From: Acetobacterium wieringae
GTDB lineage: Bacteria > Bacillota > Clostridia > Eubacteriales > Eubacteriaceae
Reading direction: 5' to 3'
Length of the DNA stretch: 64,000 nucleotides
Assembly: GCF_026646375.1 (NCBI RefSeq)
Contig: NZ_JAIPPU010000019.1
Location: forward strand, 1 to 64,000
The position numbers and the translations under genes are program-made. Below the pieces are notes generated by a model. The model was not told where the DNA came from. It worked only from the letters and a program-made list of their open reading frames with translations, and ran no database searches. Within the stretch, counting starts at the first letter, position 1. Each line of letters begins with the position of its first letter. Of this stretch, positions 1 through 7,764 are shown piece after piece.

Positions 1-51
1 ACCGACACGGGGATTTTCAGTCCCCTGCTCTACCGACTGAGCTATCTGGGC
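1..51 (-). tRNA. tRNA-Phe (GAA), 3' part cut off by the window edge
   Basis: Read on the minus strand, the sequence starts with acceptor strand GCCCAGA, a D-arm GCTCAGTCGGTAGAGC and an anticodon stem GGGGA/TCCCC around the loop CTGAAAA, giving anticodon GAA for phenylalanine. The variable loop and the start of the T-arm are visible, and the remainder lies before position 1. It is the last of three tRNAs transcribed together from the promoter near 383-411. Confidence 0.93.
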
Positions 52-195
52 ATATTATCAAATAGTTTCATTTATCTCCATTTTTGTTAAACGTTTAAAG
101 TCCGACGCATAACATTGCCACGCCGTGGTTAATAACCCAATAATCGGAGAACTCCATTAACCTTGGGGCAGCAAGAAATTGCTATTCACTTTAAA

Positions 196-272
196 TGGCG
201 ACCTGGAAGAGACTCGAACTCTCGACCTCCAGCGTGACAGGCTGGCATTCTAACCAACTGAACTACCAGGCC
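196..272 (-). tRNA. tRNA-Asp (GTC)
   Basis: Minus-strand cloverleaf of 77 nt. Acceptor GGCCTGG pairs with CCAGGTC, followed by discriminator G and an encoded CCA. The anticodon loop CTGTCAC gives GTC (Asp), and the T-loop TTCGAGT is intact. It lies 13 bp downstream of tRNA-Val in the same transcription unit. Confidence 0.96.
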
Positions 273-285
273 GCATGTATAAAAA

Positions 286-361
286 TGGTGGTCGCAACAG
301 GGCTCGAACCTGTGACCCCCTGCTTGTAAGGCAGGTGCTCTCCCAGCTGAGCTATGCGACC
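286..361 (-). tRNA. tRNA-Val (TAC)
   Basis: Minus-strand cloverleaf of 76 nt. Acceptor GGTCGCA pairs with TGCGACC, then discriminator A and an encoded CCA. The anticodon loop CTTACAA gives TAC (Val). It is the first tRNA after the promoter. Confidence 0.96.
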
Positions 362-382
362 ATCAGTTGAGATACAAGCGTT

Positions 383-411
383 ATTATACGGCAGTAAAAA
401 CTAATTGTCAA
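383..411 (-). promoter_or_regulatory. Consensus housekeeping promoter of the tRNA operon
   Basis: On the minus strand a perfect -35 TTGACA (406-411) and a perfect -10 TATAAT (383-388) are separated by 17 bp, with the -10 about 21 bp upstream of tRNA-Val. This is the strongest promoter sequence in the window, as expected for stable RNA. It begins only 24 bp past the stop codon of the methyltransferase gene. Confidence 0.85.
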
Positions 412-435
412 CCATTTTTATCGATTTTTTTAAAT

Positions 436-1179
436 TTATCTTTTTTCTGCGATTACCTGAATCCGTTCACCTTCATTGCTGCCTTGCATAAAGGTTCCAA
501 AATCATAGTACTTCATATTCTTAAAGCCAATGTTGGCCAGACACCGATGGATGTCTTCAATGGTATAGAAATACTGTATCTGGGTCTCCTCATGGCGATT
601 ATAGGTGCCATTCTTATTCTTTTCAAAAAATGTCAGATTGAAATGCATCGCATTTTCATCAAAATGTGGCTCATTTTCCCAAACGCAAAAAATATCGTCC
701 AAATCATAGACATAGGTATTATCCATAATGGTTTTTTTGTATTTTGTCACGGTATTAACATCAAAAAGCAAAATCCCTTCGCTTTCCAGGCATTCATAAC
801 TACTCAAAAAGAAGCTCTGTAAGGCTTCTAGATCGGGTAAGTAGTTAACACTATCACAGCAGGAAATAACCGCATCAAAGGTTTGATTAATCTGAAAATT
901 ACTCATATCGCCTAAATAGAACTGAATATTTTTAAGACCCATCCGATCTGCTTTTTCATCTGCCACGGTCAGCATTGTCTCAGATAAGTCGACTGCTGTC
1001 ATATTAATTCCAGACAAGGCCAAATTGCAGGTGATATTTCCTGTTCCACAGCCAAATTCCATAACATTTTTTATTTCACGCTTGCAGTTTAAAAATAACC
1101 GCTGAATATAATCAGACCATTTTGAATAATCAATTTCTTTCATCAATTCATCATAAACCTGTGCAAATTCTTCGTACAT
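436..1179 (-). CDS. Class I SAM-dependent methyltransferase
   Basis: 247 residues with a Rossmann-type methyltransferase fold. The SAM-binding glycine motif FGCGTGN is near residues 42-48, the acidic end of strand 2 (AVDLSETML) near 62-70, and a motif FYLGDMSNF near 86-94 precedes DAVISCCDSVNYL near 101-113. The substrate is not evident; the family (Methyltransf_25-like) includes small-molecule and cofactor methylases. A GAGGAG ribosome-binding site precedes the ATG. The gene starts 14 bp after the stop of the amidohydrolase, so the two are probably one transcript, and it ends just before the tRNA promoter. Confidence 0.85.
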   Translation of the reverse strand: MYEEFAQVYDELMKEIDYSKWSDYIQRLFLNCKREIKNVMEFGCGTGNITCNLALSGINMTAVDLSETMLTVADEKADRMGLKNIQFYLGDMSNFQINQTFDAVISCCDSVNYLPDLEALQSFFLSSYECLESEGILLFDVNTVTKYKKTIMDNTYVYDLDDIFCVWENEPHFDENAMHFNLTFFEKNKNGTYNRHEETQIQYFYTIEDIHRCLANIGFKNMKYYDFGTFMQGSNEGERIQVIAEKR

Positions 1180-1193
1180 TTTGGTTCTCCTCG

Positions 1194-2351
1194 TTAATAA
1201 TTATTTGTGTAGTCGATCAGTTTCAGTGACGCTTCCAGACCTTTTAATAAAATCTGCTCGTCAAAATTGAATTCTGCAGTGTGCAGATTTTTATCAAACC
1301 CTTTTTCAGCATTCCCGGTTCCCAAACCAATATATAAGCCTGGTACTTCTTTCTGATAAAAAGAAAAATCTTCCGACAGCATGACTTTTCGAAATCGAAC
1401 CTGGCTTTCTGGAGGGATTTGTTCTCTAAAAATCTGATAGAGCTTTTCATCGTTAATAACCGGCGGATACATTTCGACAAACTCCAGATCAACATTACAG
1501 CCGTGGGTCAGTTCTACGCCTTTAACAACTTCTTCGATCCGCCGGTGCAGTTTTTGATGGTTTTTTTCGCTGAACGAACGGATCGTCCCACCAAGTTTAA
1601 CCTGATCGGCCACGACATTTACCCGGGTTCCTCCATTGAGTAAGCCAATGGAAATCACCACACTTTCCATGGGATTGGTGTTGCGACTGACAATACTCTG
1701 TAAACAGGTGATTAATGACGCACTGGCAACAATGGCATCCATTGACCGTTGTGGTTCCGCAGCGTGACCACTGACCCCATGCACGGTGATAAAAAACTCA
1801 CTGTTCTGACCCATCATCGGCCCGGCTTTTGTTGCCAATTTGCCTTCTTGAATGAAAGGAAACAGATGATAACCAAAAATGGCTCTTACCGGATATTTTT
1901 TAAAGATCCCAGCATCAATCATCGGTTTTGCTCCCCCGGGTCCTTCTTCTCCAGGCTGAAAGATTAATAAAACACTTCTTTTTCGTTGATCAGGAAAATC
2001 GGCCAGATATTTAGCCAACAACAGGTTCATCGTCATATGTCCGTCGTGTCCGCAGGCATGCATCCATCCGGGATGTTGGGAAACATACTCGTGGTTGGCT
2101 TCTTCCTTGATGCAGAGGGCATCCATATCGGCACGAAAAGCGATGGCATCATCATTACACTGCCCCTTAATATAAAGTATCAGACCCGCTCCACAAACTT
2201 TTTCCGGCTGATATCCCAGATTGTTGAGATAACGGATCAGATATTTCTGAGTTTTTGGTAAATCAAATCCTTCTTCCGGTATGCGGTGGAGGTCGCGCCG
2301 TAATCGTATTGCTTCATTATGATATTTTTTTTCTATCTCACTATATAACAT
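1194..2351 (-). CDS. M20-family amidohydrolase (peptidase M20D)
   Basis: 385 residues, the usual length for the N-acyl-amino-acid/hippurate/N-acetyl-diaminopimelate amidohydrolase group. Metal-ligand motifs are visible: AFRADMDAL near residues 71-79, HACGHDGHMTM near 98-108, QPGEEGPGGA near 132-141, and MLSEDFSF near 323-330 with a late histidine in NLHTAEFNFD. These are the di-metal peptidase ligands and the catalytic glutamate. The protein probably hydrolyses an N-acyl or N-acetyl amino acid in the cytoplasm, but the substrate cannot be told. An AGAAGGAT ribosome-binding site supports the ATG at 2351. It is followed at 14 bp by the methyltransferase gene. Confidence 0.88.
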   Translation of the reverse strand: MLYSEIEKKYHNEAIRLRRDLHRIPEEGFDLPKTQKYLIRYLNNLGYQPEKVCGAGLILYIKGQCNDDAIAFRADMDALCIKEEANHEYVSQHPGWMHACGHDGHMTMNLLLAKYLADFPDQRKRSVLLIFQPGEEGPGGAKPMIDAGIFKKYPVRAIFGYHLFPFIQEGKLATKAGPMMGQNSEFFITVHGVSGHAAEPQRSMDAIVASASLITCLQSIVSRNTNPMESVVISIGLLNGGTRVNVVADQVKLGGTIRSFSEKNHQKLHRRIEEVVKGVELTHGCNVDLEFVEMYPPVINDEKLYQIFREQIPPESQVRFRKVMLSEDFSFYQKEVPGLYIGLGTGNAEKGFDKNLHTAEFNFDEQILLKGLEASLKLIDYTNNY

Positions 2352-2382
2352 TTCGATCCTTCTAAGTTTTCTTTTTTCAAGC

Positions 2383-2435
2383 CGTTAAAACTCCAATCGA
2401 TCATACCCTGATCGATAATAGAACACTTTTTAACG
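2383..2435. promoter_or_regulatory. Nested inverted repeat between apbE and the amidohydrolase gene
   Basis: An outer repeat CGTTAAAA (2383-2390) / TTTTAACG (2428-2435) encloses an inner perfect repeat ATCGATCA (2396-2403) / TGATCGAT (2409-2416). It spans the apbE stop codon and the leader of the next gene. With no long T-run it is not a classical terminator; it could be an intercistronic stem or an operator. Confidence 0.4.
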
Positions 2436-3500
2436 TATTGTTATGGTGTATGTATTGCCGTAATTTTCTTCATCAAATACAAATGCATCCTTTAAACCAC
2501 TGGTAACGATAATCTTGTTTTCACTTGTGATAAAAATAGCGTCCACATCCGGTAGCGCTTCAACTTTTTTCAGCCCTCCATCCAACCCCAATAAAAACAA
2601 CGTTGTCGATAGGCTATCCGCATCGATGGAAGCATTTGTAACCACAGTTACCTGAATCAATCCCGAATCCGCTGGATAGCCGGTAAACGGATTTAAAATA
2701 TGATGGTACTTGTTTCCAGCGGCATCGACAAAATAGCGCTGATAATCTCCCGAAGTCACTACCGATCCATCTTTGATGGATAGCACCCCCAAATATCCAT
2801 TGCCAGGATTCCTGGGATCTTCAACTCCAACCCCGAAATCGCTGTTATCAGCTTTGCCACCCATCACCAGTACATTCCCACCGAGATTAACAATCGCATG
2901 CTTCACGCCTTCGGATTTAAGAACCGCCATCACTTCATCAGCAATATAACCTTTGGCTATCGCTCCCAGATTCACAGACATCCCGGTGTCAGTTAAATAA
3001 ACAGACTGATCATCTGGATTTAAGATAATTTTTGTATAGTCGATTTTTGCTTTTGCCGCATTAATTGCCTCCAGCGTAGGCGCTTCTTTAGTTTCTGGTG
3101 AGTGAATCCCCCAGAGATCTACGAGGGGACCGATGGTCACATCAAAATATCCACCGGAATTTTTAGAATAATCCAGACTCTTTTCGATAATACGATAAGT
3201 ATCATCAGACACCGTAACTGGCTTGATCCCAGCATTCTCTTTAATCAGATCCAAATCACTACCGGTTTCAAAGGCAGTGAGAATGCTATTTAATGCTGCA
3301 ATACGTTCAAACGGTTGATCCAACAACTGCTCATCCGACTCCCCAAAAAGAGTGATACTAACAAATGTATCCAGCAAAAAATCACTCCGGGAAATAGTTT
3401 TTCCTTGATTGCAGCCCGATAAACACCCAACCAGAAGTAAAAACACAATCCCAGTTCCAGTAATTCTCCATCCCCAATTTTTTTTGCCGATTTGCTTCAT
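2430..3500 (-). CDS. apbE: ApbE, FAD:protein FMN transferase (lipoprotein)
   Basis: 356 residues. The N-terminus has a basic start, a hydrophobic stretch near residues 14-28 and a lipobox-like LSGC, so it is probably a lipoprotein acting outside the membrane. ApbE family motifs follow: LLDTFVSITLFG near 42-53, a GPLVDLWG segment near 124-131, VNLGAIAKGYIADEV near 176-190, AIVNLGGNV near 202-210, and SGDYQRYF near 251-258. The family uses FAD and magnesium to attach FMN to a serine or threonine of target proteins such as Rnf and Nqr subunits or FMN-binding-domain proteins. It is divergent from a NusG-domain-II gene and a Gx-type membrane gene, a common association in Firmicutes. No flavinylated target protein is encoded next to it. 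Confidence 0.93.
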   Translation of the reverse strand: MKQIGKKNWGWRITGTGIVFLLLVGCLSGCNQGKTISRSDFLLDTFVSITLFGESDEQLLDQPFERIAALNSILTAFETGSDLDLIKENAGIKPVTVSDDTYRIIEKSLDYSKNSGGYFDVTIGPLVDLWGIHSPETKEAPTLEAINAAKAKIDYTKIILNPDDQSVYLTDTGMSVNLGAIAKGYIADEVMAVLKSEGVKHAIVNLGGNVLVMGGKADNSDFGVGVEDPRNPGNGYLGVLSIKDGSVVTSGDYQRYFVDAAGNKYHHILNPFTGYPADSGLIQVTVVTNASIDADSLSTTLFLLGLDGGLKKVEALPDVDAIFITSENKIIVTSGLKDAFVFDEENYGNTYTITIR

Positions 3501-3567
3501 CTATCACACCTGTTCCTTTAACAAATAAATGTATTATACCAAAGTCTCTGAAAAAAAGCATAAAAAA

Positions 3568-3586
3568 ATGGTAAAGACTTTACCAT
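3568..3586. promoter_or_regulatory. 19-bp palindrome in the divergent apbE / NusG-II promoter region
   Basis: The perfect palindrome ATGGTAAAG-A-CTTTACCAT lies between the two divergent genes. A plus-strand promoter can be read with -35 TTTACC (3579-3584), 17 bp, and -10 TAAAAT (3602-3607), so the palindrome covers the -35 element. A minus-strand -10 TATAAT lies at 3534-3539 towards apbE. This layout fits an operator controlling one or both genes; the binding protein is unknown. Confidence 0.5.
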
Positions 3587-3641
3587 CCGGTTTTTTTCAG
3601 ATAAAATAAGAGCGTTCTCAATAAAATTAAACGAGGTTTCC

Positions 3642-3986
3642 ATGAAAAAAAATGAAATCATCATCATTGTCGGCTTACTTGCTGTCAGTTTAATCGGCAT
3701 TGCCGCTTTTTATTTAATCAATGCAACGGACTCTCCCCTTTCGGTTCGAGTCACCCGTCAGGGCGAGGTTCTTGGCATTTTCCCCCTTTCAGAAGATCGC
3801 ACCGAAACCTTTACGGATGCATCCGGTTTTAATACACTTGAAATTACGGACGGCTCTGCCAAAATGGTGGCGGCTGACTGTCCCGACCATATTTGTGTGA
3901 AAACCTATCCTATTTCCAGTCCCGGGGAAACCATTGTCTGTCTACCACACAAGCTGGTTGTGGAAGTCATCACCGGTGACTCCTGA
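3642..3986 (+). CDS. NusG domain II-containing membrane-anchored protein
   Basis: 114 residues. A single hydrophobic segment (about residues 6-27) anchors the protein, and the rest faces outward. The outer part has the pattern of the NusG domain II family: V-R-V...G-E-V-L-G near residues 36-45, then a pair of cysteines in ADCPDHICVKTYPIS (about 86-100) and a third in IVCLPHKLVV. These proteins are usually next to Gx transporters and ApbE in Firmicutes. Despite the name it is not the transcription factor NusG. The stop overlaps the start of the next gene by one base, so the two are translationally coupled. Confidence 0.82.
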   Translation: MKKNEIIIIVGLLAVSLIGIAAFYLINATDSPLSVRVTRQGEVLGIFPLSEDRTETFTDASGFNTLEITDGSAKMVAADCPDHICVKTYPISSPGETIVCLPHKLVVEVITGDS

Positions 3987-4522
3987 TGACTTCAAAAGCC
4001 TACCGACTGGTTATTCTCAGTCTTTATGTGGCAATGGCTCTGATTCTCAGTTATATAGAAAGCTTGATTCCACTGCCACTGCCTATTCCTGGAGCTAAAA
4101 TCGGTCTACCCAATATTATTACCTTGGTCTCGCTGTTGACTCTGGGTTGGCCGCTGACTTTACTGGTGGTGATCGCCCGGATTTTTTTATCAGGCTTCCT
4201 CTTTGGTGGCGGCTTTTCGATTGTCTACAGTCTTGGAGGCGGCCTTCTAAGTCTACTGGTCATGAGTTTGTTGTTGCATTTTTTGAAAGACAAAATTTCA
4301 ATTATCCTCGTCAGTGTTTTCGGGGCCATTTCACACAATCTCGGTCAGGTTATCGTGGCTGCCATTGTCGTGCAAACCACCAGTCTGCTGCTTTATTTTC
4401 TATTCCTGATGGTATTGGCCATTCCCACCGGAATTTTTATCGGCGTCACTGCCCGGGAGTTGATGCGTCTGCTTGGCAAAACCACCATCTTCTCAAAACT
4501 GAACCTGCCTCAAAAAAAATAG
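3986..4522 (+). CDS. Gx transporter family protein (heptaprenyl diphosphate synthase component I-like)
   Basis: 178 residues, almost entirely hydrophobic, with five to six membrane segments; the loop PLPIPGAKIGLPNIITL near residues 30-46 is typical of the family. The family was named from heptaprenyl diphosphate synthase component I but is now seen as an ECF-like membrane family with uncertain substrate. Its fixed company with NusG-II and ApbE genes suggests a role in extracytoplasmic flavin-linked redox, which is inference. It ends 41 bp before the structured repeat at 4563. Confidence 0.78.
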   Translation: MTSKAYRLVILSLYVAMALILSYIESLIPLPLPIPGAKIGLPNIITLVSLLTLGWPLTLLVVIARIFLSGFLFGGGFSIVYSLGGGLLSLLVMSLLLHFLKDKISIILVSVFGAISHNLGQVIVAAIVVQTTSLLLYFLFLMVLAIPTGIFIGVTARELMRLLGKTTIFSKLNLPQKK

Positions 4523-4562
4523 CCGATCAAAATTGACCGTCTATTTTATATGCTATAAAGCA

Positions 4563-4750
4563 GTACCGACAATTGTTACATCATGTTGTCCGCATCGGAG
4601 CGGACACGGCAAAGCCTGTCCGATTCTGCGCAAAGGCAACGAGCCAATCACAAGCTTGCTTGTAGTTGGCGACTGCCTGCGACCAATGCGAAAGGAGCAA
4701 AGCGGATTTCGCATGGCACAACGAACAACAGATTAACAATTGGTCGGTAC
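4563..4750 (+). repeat. 188-bp terminal-inverted-repeat element, copy A
   Basis: The ends are GTACCGACAATTGTT (4563-) and AACAATTGGTCGGTAC (to 4750), which pair as terminal inverted repeats of about 28 bp with few mismatches. Inside are three hairpins: CGGACA/TGTCCG (about 4601-4622); GCCAA..ACAAG/CTTGT..TTGGC (about 4643-4670) extended by GGCA/TGCC; and ATGCGAAA/TTTCGCAT (about 4686-4714). Copies B (7527-7713, inverted, close to identical) and C (18478-18661, diverged) share the same layout. It sits between two convergent genes, 21 bp past the stop of the kinase gene. Confidence 0.85.
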
Positions 4751-4771
4751 GGTTGTTTAACAGCACCTTTA

Positions 4772-6526
4772 TTAATCTTTAAATTTTGGTAAAGTGATTA
4801 TAAATTCGGTACCTTCGCCTACCTGGCTCGATACGGCAACCGTACCACGGTTGTTGTGAACAATGTGTTTAACAATCGCCAGTCCCAAACCGGTACCCCC
4901 TTTTTCCTTGGAGCGACTCTTATCCACCCGATAAAACCGCTCAAAAATTCGATCAACATCTTTTTCCGGTATCCCATAACCATAATCCCGAACCTGGATA
5001 ATAATATGCTCTTCTTGCTCCGCTATGGTGACCTCCACACGATTACCCGGCTCCGAATATTTGATGGCATTATCGATGAGATTGATCATCATCTGTCGGA
5101 ATTCATCAGCGACGAACTCCAATTCAATCGATTCGTCACAGTTTAATATCAAAGTCATGGATTTTTCTTCGGCACACAACTTTAAAATATCAAAAATCTG
5201 CTTAATTTCCAGCTCGACGTGCAGCAACTCGAAACTTCTTTCAAATCCCCCTTTGTTTTCCAGATGCGATAAAACCAGAATATCATTGACAAGGCGACTG
5301 AGGCGATCACTCTCTTCATAAATAATCGAATAAAAGCGCTCCAACGTTTTCGGATCCGTGATTTGATTGACTTGAATGGTTTCGATAAAACCTTTGATGG
5401 TGGTAATCGGGGTTTTAAGCTCATGTGACACATTAGCCACAAAATCACGGCGCATTTTTTCGAGATTTTTCAACAGAGTGATATCTTCAAAAATAATAAT
5501 ATGACCGTTGATGCTATTATTTTCTTCGATATGGTTGATATAAACCCGCAAAACTTGATTTGAATGAATCCGTGATTCAAAGCTTAATTTTTCACTGGGA
5601 TCGTTCTCCAGATAATTCATCAGTTCCAGAATAAAAGACTCCCGATAAACTTCCAGAATATTATGGCCAATCACATGTTCGTTTTTTGGAATCCGCAATA
5701 CCTTCCGAGCCGCTTCGTTTAAATGAACAATGTGATGTTTTTTATCAATGGCAATGACCCCATGATTCATGTTGGACAAGATCGCAGTTAGTTCGGCATT
5801 CTTCTGGTTCATCTCCGTAAAAGAGTTGTTCAATTGGATTGACATCTGATTGAGCGATTCCACCAGCTCTCCGATCTGATCTTCCCGAATCATCGTCAGT
5901 TGCTGTCCATACTTGCCTGAGGCGATTTCTCTGGCAAAAACAGAGGCTTCTTCCAGCGGTTTCATTTCTCTGTTGATAAAGTAATTTATTAACAAAGTCG
6001 TTGCCATGATTGTGGTTAGGATCACAAAAATAATATTGTTGATCATTTCAAACATTGCATCATCCATGGCATTTACCGGCATCGATATACGTAGTACTGC
6101 CGCTACTTCCTTATCTTCATCAAAATAGGGGGTAGCGACATAGATCATTTCGTCCTTGATGGTATTGGAAAATCGCACCTCAGTTGTCTGTTCACCAGCC
6201 ATTGCACCATGAATCTCCGGTCGATTTTTATGGTTTTCCAGTGCGCCCAAACCCTGAACGGATTCGTATATGACATCCCCCTGGGTGTTAATAATTGTCA
6301 TCCGCACATTGGTACTTTGGGCAAAATTATCCAAGTTTTCTTTGTTTCCCGTTTCCAGAAAGTCCGGTAACAGGTAATCCTTAATATAGTTACTGCTCTT
6401 TTTGATGTTACTCTCAGTGTCGGCATAATAACTTTGACGATAGCTGATGGTAGTGAACAAACCACAGATTGTGATGCTGACAATAATTATGACAGTCAGT
6501 GAAATAGACAGACGTTTCTTCATCAT
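4772..6526 (-). CDS. Sensor histidine kinase, PhoR/WalK-like
   Basis: 584 residues. A first membrane segment (about 8-28), an extracytoplasmic sensor region, a second membrane segment (about 163-185), a HAMP linker (to about 240), and a PAS domain (about 245-345, with GVIAIDKKHHIVHLNEAA). The phosphoacceptor box FVANVSHELKTPITT is near 362-376, followed by the N box NLIDNAIKYSE, the G1 box YGYGIPEKDVDRIFERFYR and the G2 box GGTGLGLAIV. All catalytic motifs are intact. It is 6 bp downstream of the response regulator gene, so they form a pair. The domain order matches PhoR of Firmicutes; the stimulus, possibly phosphate, is inferred only. Confidence 0.9.
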   Translation of the reverse strand: MMKKRLSISLTVIIIVSITICGLFTTISYRQSYYADTESNIKKSSNYIKDYLLPDFLETGNKENLDNFAQSTNVRMTIINTQGDVIYESVQGLGALENHKNRPEIHGAMAGEQTTEVRFSNTIKDEMIYVATPYFDEDKEVAAVLRISMPVNAMDDAMFEMINNIIFVILTTIMATTLLINYFINREMKPLEEASVFAREIASGKYGQQLTMIREDQIGELVESLNQMSIQLNNSFTEMNQKNAELTAILSNMNHGVIAIDKKHHIVHLNEAARKVLRIPKNEHVIGHNILEVYRESFILELMNYLENDPSEKLSFESRIHSNQVLRVYINHIEENNSINGHIIIFEDITLLKNLEKMRRDFVANVSHELKTPITTIKGFIETIQVNQITDPKTLERFYSIIYEESDRLSRLVNDILVLSHLENKGGFERSFELLHVELEIKQIFDILKLCAEEKSMTLILNCDESIELEFVADEFRQMMINLIDNAIKYSEPGNRVEVTIAEQEEHIIIQVRDYGYGIPEKDVDRIFERFYRVDKSRSKEKGGTGLGLAIVKHIVHNNRGTVAVSSQVGEGTEFIITLPKFKD

Positions 6527-6532
6527 GTGCTC

Positions 6533-7228
6533 CTATTTTTCAATAAAACGATAGCCAACCCCCCGGACGGTTTCGATATATTTTTTGCCATCTTCAGATT
6601 GTTCCTCGATTTTTTTTCTTAAATAGCGGATATGGACATCCACGGTGCGCGTTTCCCCATAATAGTCAAAACCCCAGATCTGATCCAGCAGCTGATCACG
6701 GGTCAAGACCTGGCCCCGGTGTTTGGCCAAAAAAACCAGCAGTTCATATTCCTTGAGGGTTAAGGATAGTTTTTCGCCATTTTGATAAACTTCAAAGGCC
6801 TTGGGATCGATTTGAAGATCCCCTACCACAATGGCTTCATCCTCCTTGGATAAAAGAATCTCCGTCCGTCTTAAAACTGCCTTGACCCTGGCACATAGTT
6901 CTTTGACACCAAAAGGCTTGGTAATATAGTCATCGGCACCAATTTCCAGCCCCAGCACTTTATCGAATTCCTCGCTTTTGGCGGTCAACATAATAATCGG
7001 AATGTATGAAATAACGTTATTGGCACGAATCTCCCGGCAAATGCTGATGCCATCTTTTCCCGGCAACATCAGATCCAGAATGATCAGATCCGGCAATACT
7101 TCCAGTATCTTTGCAATGGCTTGAGCGCCATCCTGAACGCCATCGACTTCAAACCCATGAGTTTCCAAGTTAAATTTAATCAGTTCATATATATTTAGTT
7201 CATCTTCGATTATCAATATTTTTTTCAT
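6533..7228 (-). CDS. OmpR/PhoP-family response regulator
   Basis: 231 residues. The receiver domain (1-120) has the acidic pocket EDE near residues 8-10, the phosphoacceptor aspartate in LIILDLMLPG (about D53), the switch residue in IMLTAKS, and the lysine in ITKPF. A winged-helix domain (about 130-228) ends with TVDVHIRYLRKKIE and GVGYRF. An AAGGAG ribosome-binding site precedes the ATG. It is first in an operon with the kinase at 4772-6526. The upstream region carries two TTTACA direct repeats, which resemble Pho-box half sites and suggest autoregulation. Confidence 0.93.
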   Translation of the reverse strand: MKKILIIEDELNIYELIKFNLETHGFEVDGVQDGAQAIAKILEVLPDLIILDLMLPGKDGISICREIRANNVISYIPIIMLTAKSEEFDKVLGLEIGADDYITKPFGVKELCARVKAVLRRTEILLSKEDEAIVVGDLQIDPKAFEVYQNGEKLSLTLKEYELLVFLAKHRGQVLTRDQLLDQIWGFDYYGETRTVDVHIRYLRKKIEEQSEDGKKYIETVRGVGYRFIEK

Positions 7229-7257
7229 TATGACTCCTTCATTTTTTGTATAATGAA

Positions 7258-7309
7258 ATTATAACACATCCGCAAATTCAATTATGTAAATTTTTGATTA
7301 AATTGTAAA
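7258..7309 (-). promoter_or_regulatory. Promoter region of the two-component operon with TTTACA direct repeats
   Basis: A minus-strand -10 TATAAT (7258-7263) lies about 30 bp upstream of the start codon. No good -35 stands at the right distance; instead TTTACA occurs at 7285-7290 and again at 7304-7309. The pattern fits an activator-dependent promoter bound by a PhoP-type regulator, perhaps its own product. The upstream ~170 bp (to 7480) is AT-rich and shows no gene. Confidence 0.4.
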
Positions 7310-7483
7310 CTATTACATAATTCTGAAAACGTTATAGAAAAAATAATGATTGTATTCTTTGTTCCTTCTTCATATAATGAATTTATCACATATAATCCTT
7401 TATCGCTAAATGAATTACTCCCCTTTTTCATTTAGAAAAACGAGCTGTTTCTTCTGAAGCGGTTCTTTTTTTTACAAAAAATT

Positions 7484-7507
7484 AAGACTGGCTGTCAAGC
7501 CAATCTT
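7484..7507 (-). terminator. Intrinsic terminator downstream of the activase gene
   Basis: On the minus strand AAGATTGGCTT-gac-AGCCAGTCTT forms a stem with one mismatch and is followed by AATTTTTTG. It would end the kinase-activase transcript, which therefore includes the repeat copy B in its 3' untranslated region. Confidence 0.65.
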
Positions 7508-7526
7508 AGGATGTCGCTAAACTCCC

Positions 7527-7713
7527 GTACCGACCAATTTTTAATCTGTTGTTCGCCGCGCCATGCGAAATCCGCTTTGCTCCTTTCGCATTGGTCGCGG
7601 GCAGTCGCCAACTACAAGCCAGCTTGTGATTGGCTCGTTGCCTGCGCGTAAATCGGACAGGCGCTGCCGTGTCCGCTCCGATGCGTACAACATGATGTAA
7701 AAATTGTCGGTAC
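7527..7713 (-). repeat. 187-bp terminal-inverted-repeat element, copy B (inverted relative to copy A)
   Basis: Read on the minus strand it matches copy A over its whole length with few changes, starting GTACCGACAATTTTT and ending AAAAATTGGTCGGTAC. The three internal hairpins are kept; the central loop changes from CTTG to CTGG while its ACAAG/CTTGT stem stays intact. It lies between the stop of the giant activase gene (7765) and that gene's terminator (7484-7507). Confidence 0.85.
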
Positions 7714-7764
7714 TATGTTAGTACCATTTCTACAATTTCCGTCAAACCAAACGAATCGGTTTTC

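Noticed and set aside
52-195. Possible RNA gene between tRNA-Phe and tRNA-Asp
   Set aside because: I could not fold a cloverleaf or recognise a 5S or other stable RNA; only a short palindrome AGCAA/TTGCT is present.
367-822. Open frame of 151 codons on the plus strand
   Set aside because: It is antisense to the methyltransferase, begins within the tRNA promoter and has no ribosome site or family resemblance.
4533-4792. Several short open frames inside repeat copy A
   Set aside because: They overlap in several frames on both strands and follow the hairpin structure; none has a ribosome site or recurs as protein in copies B and C.
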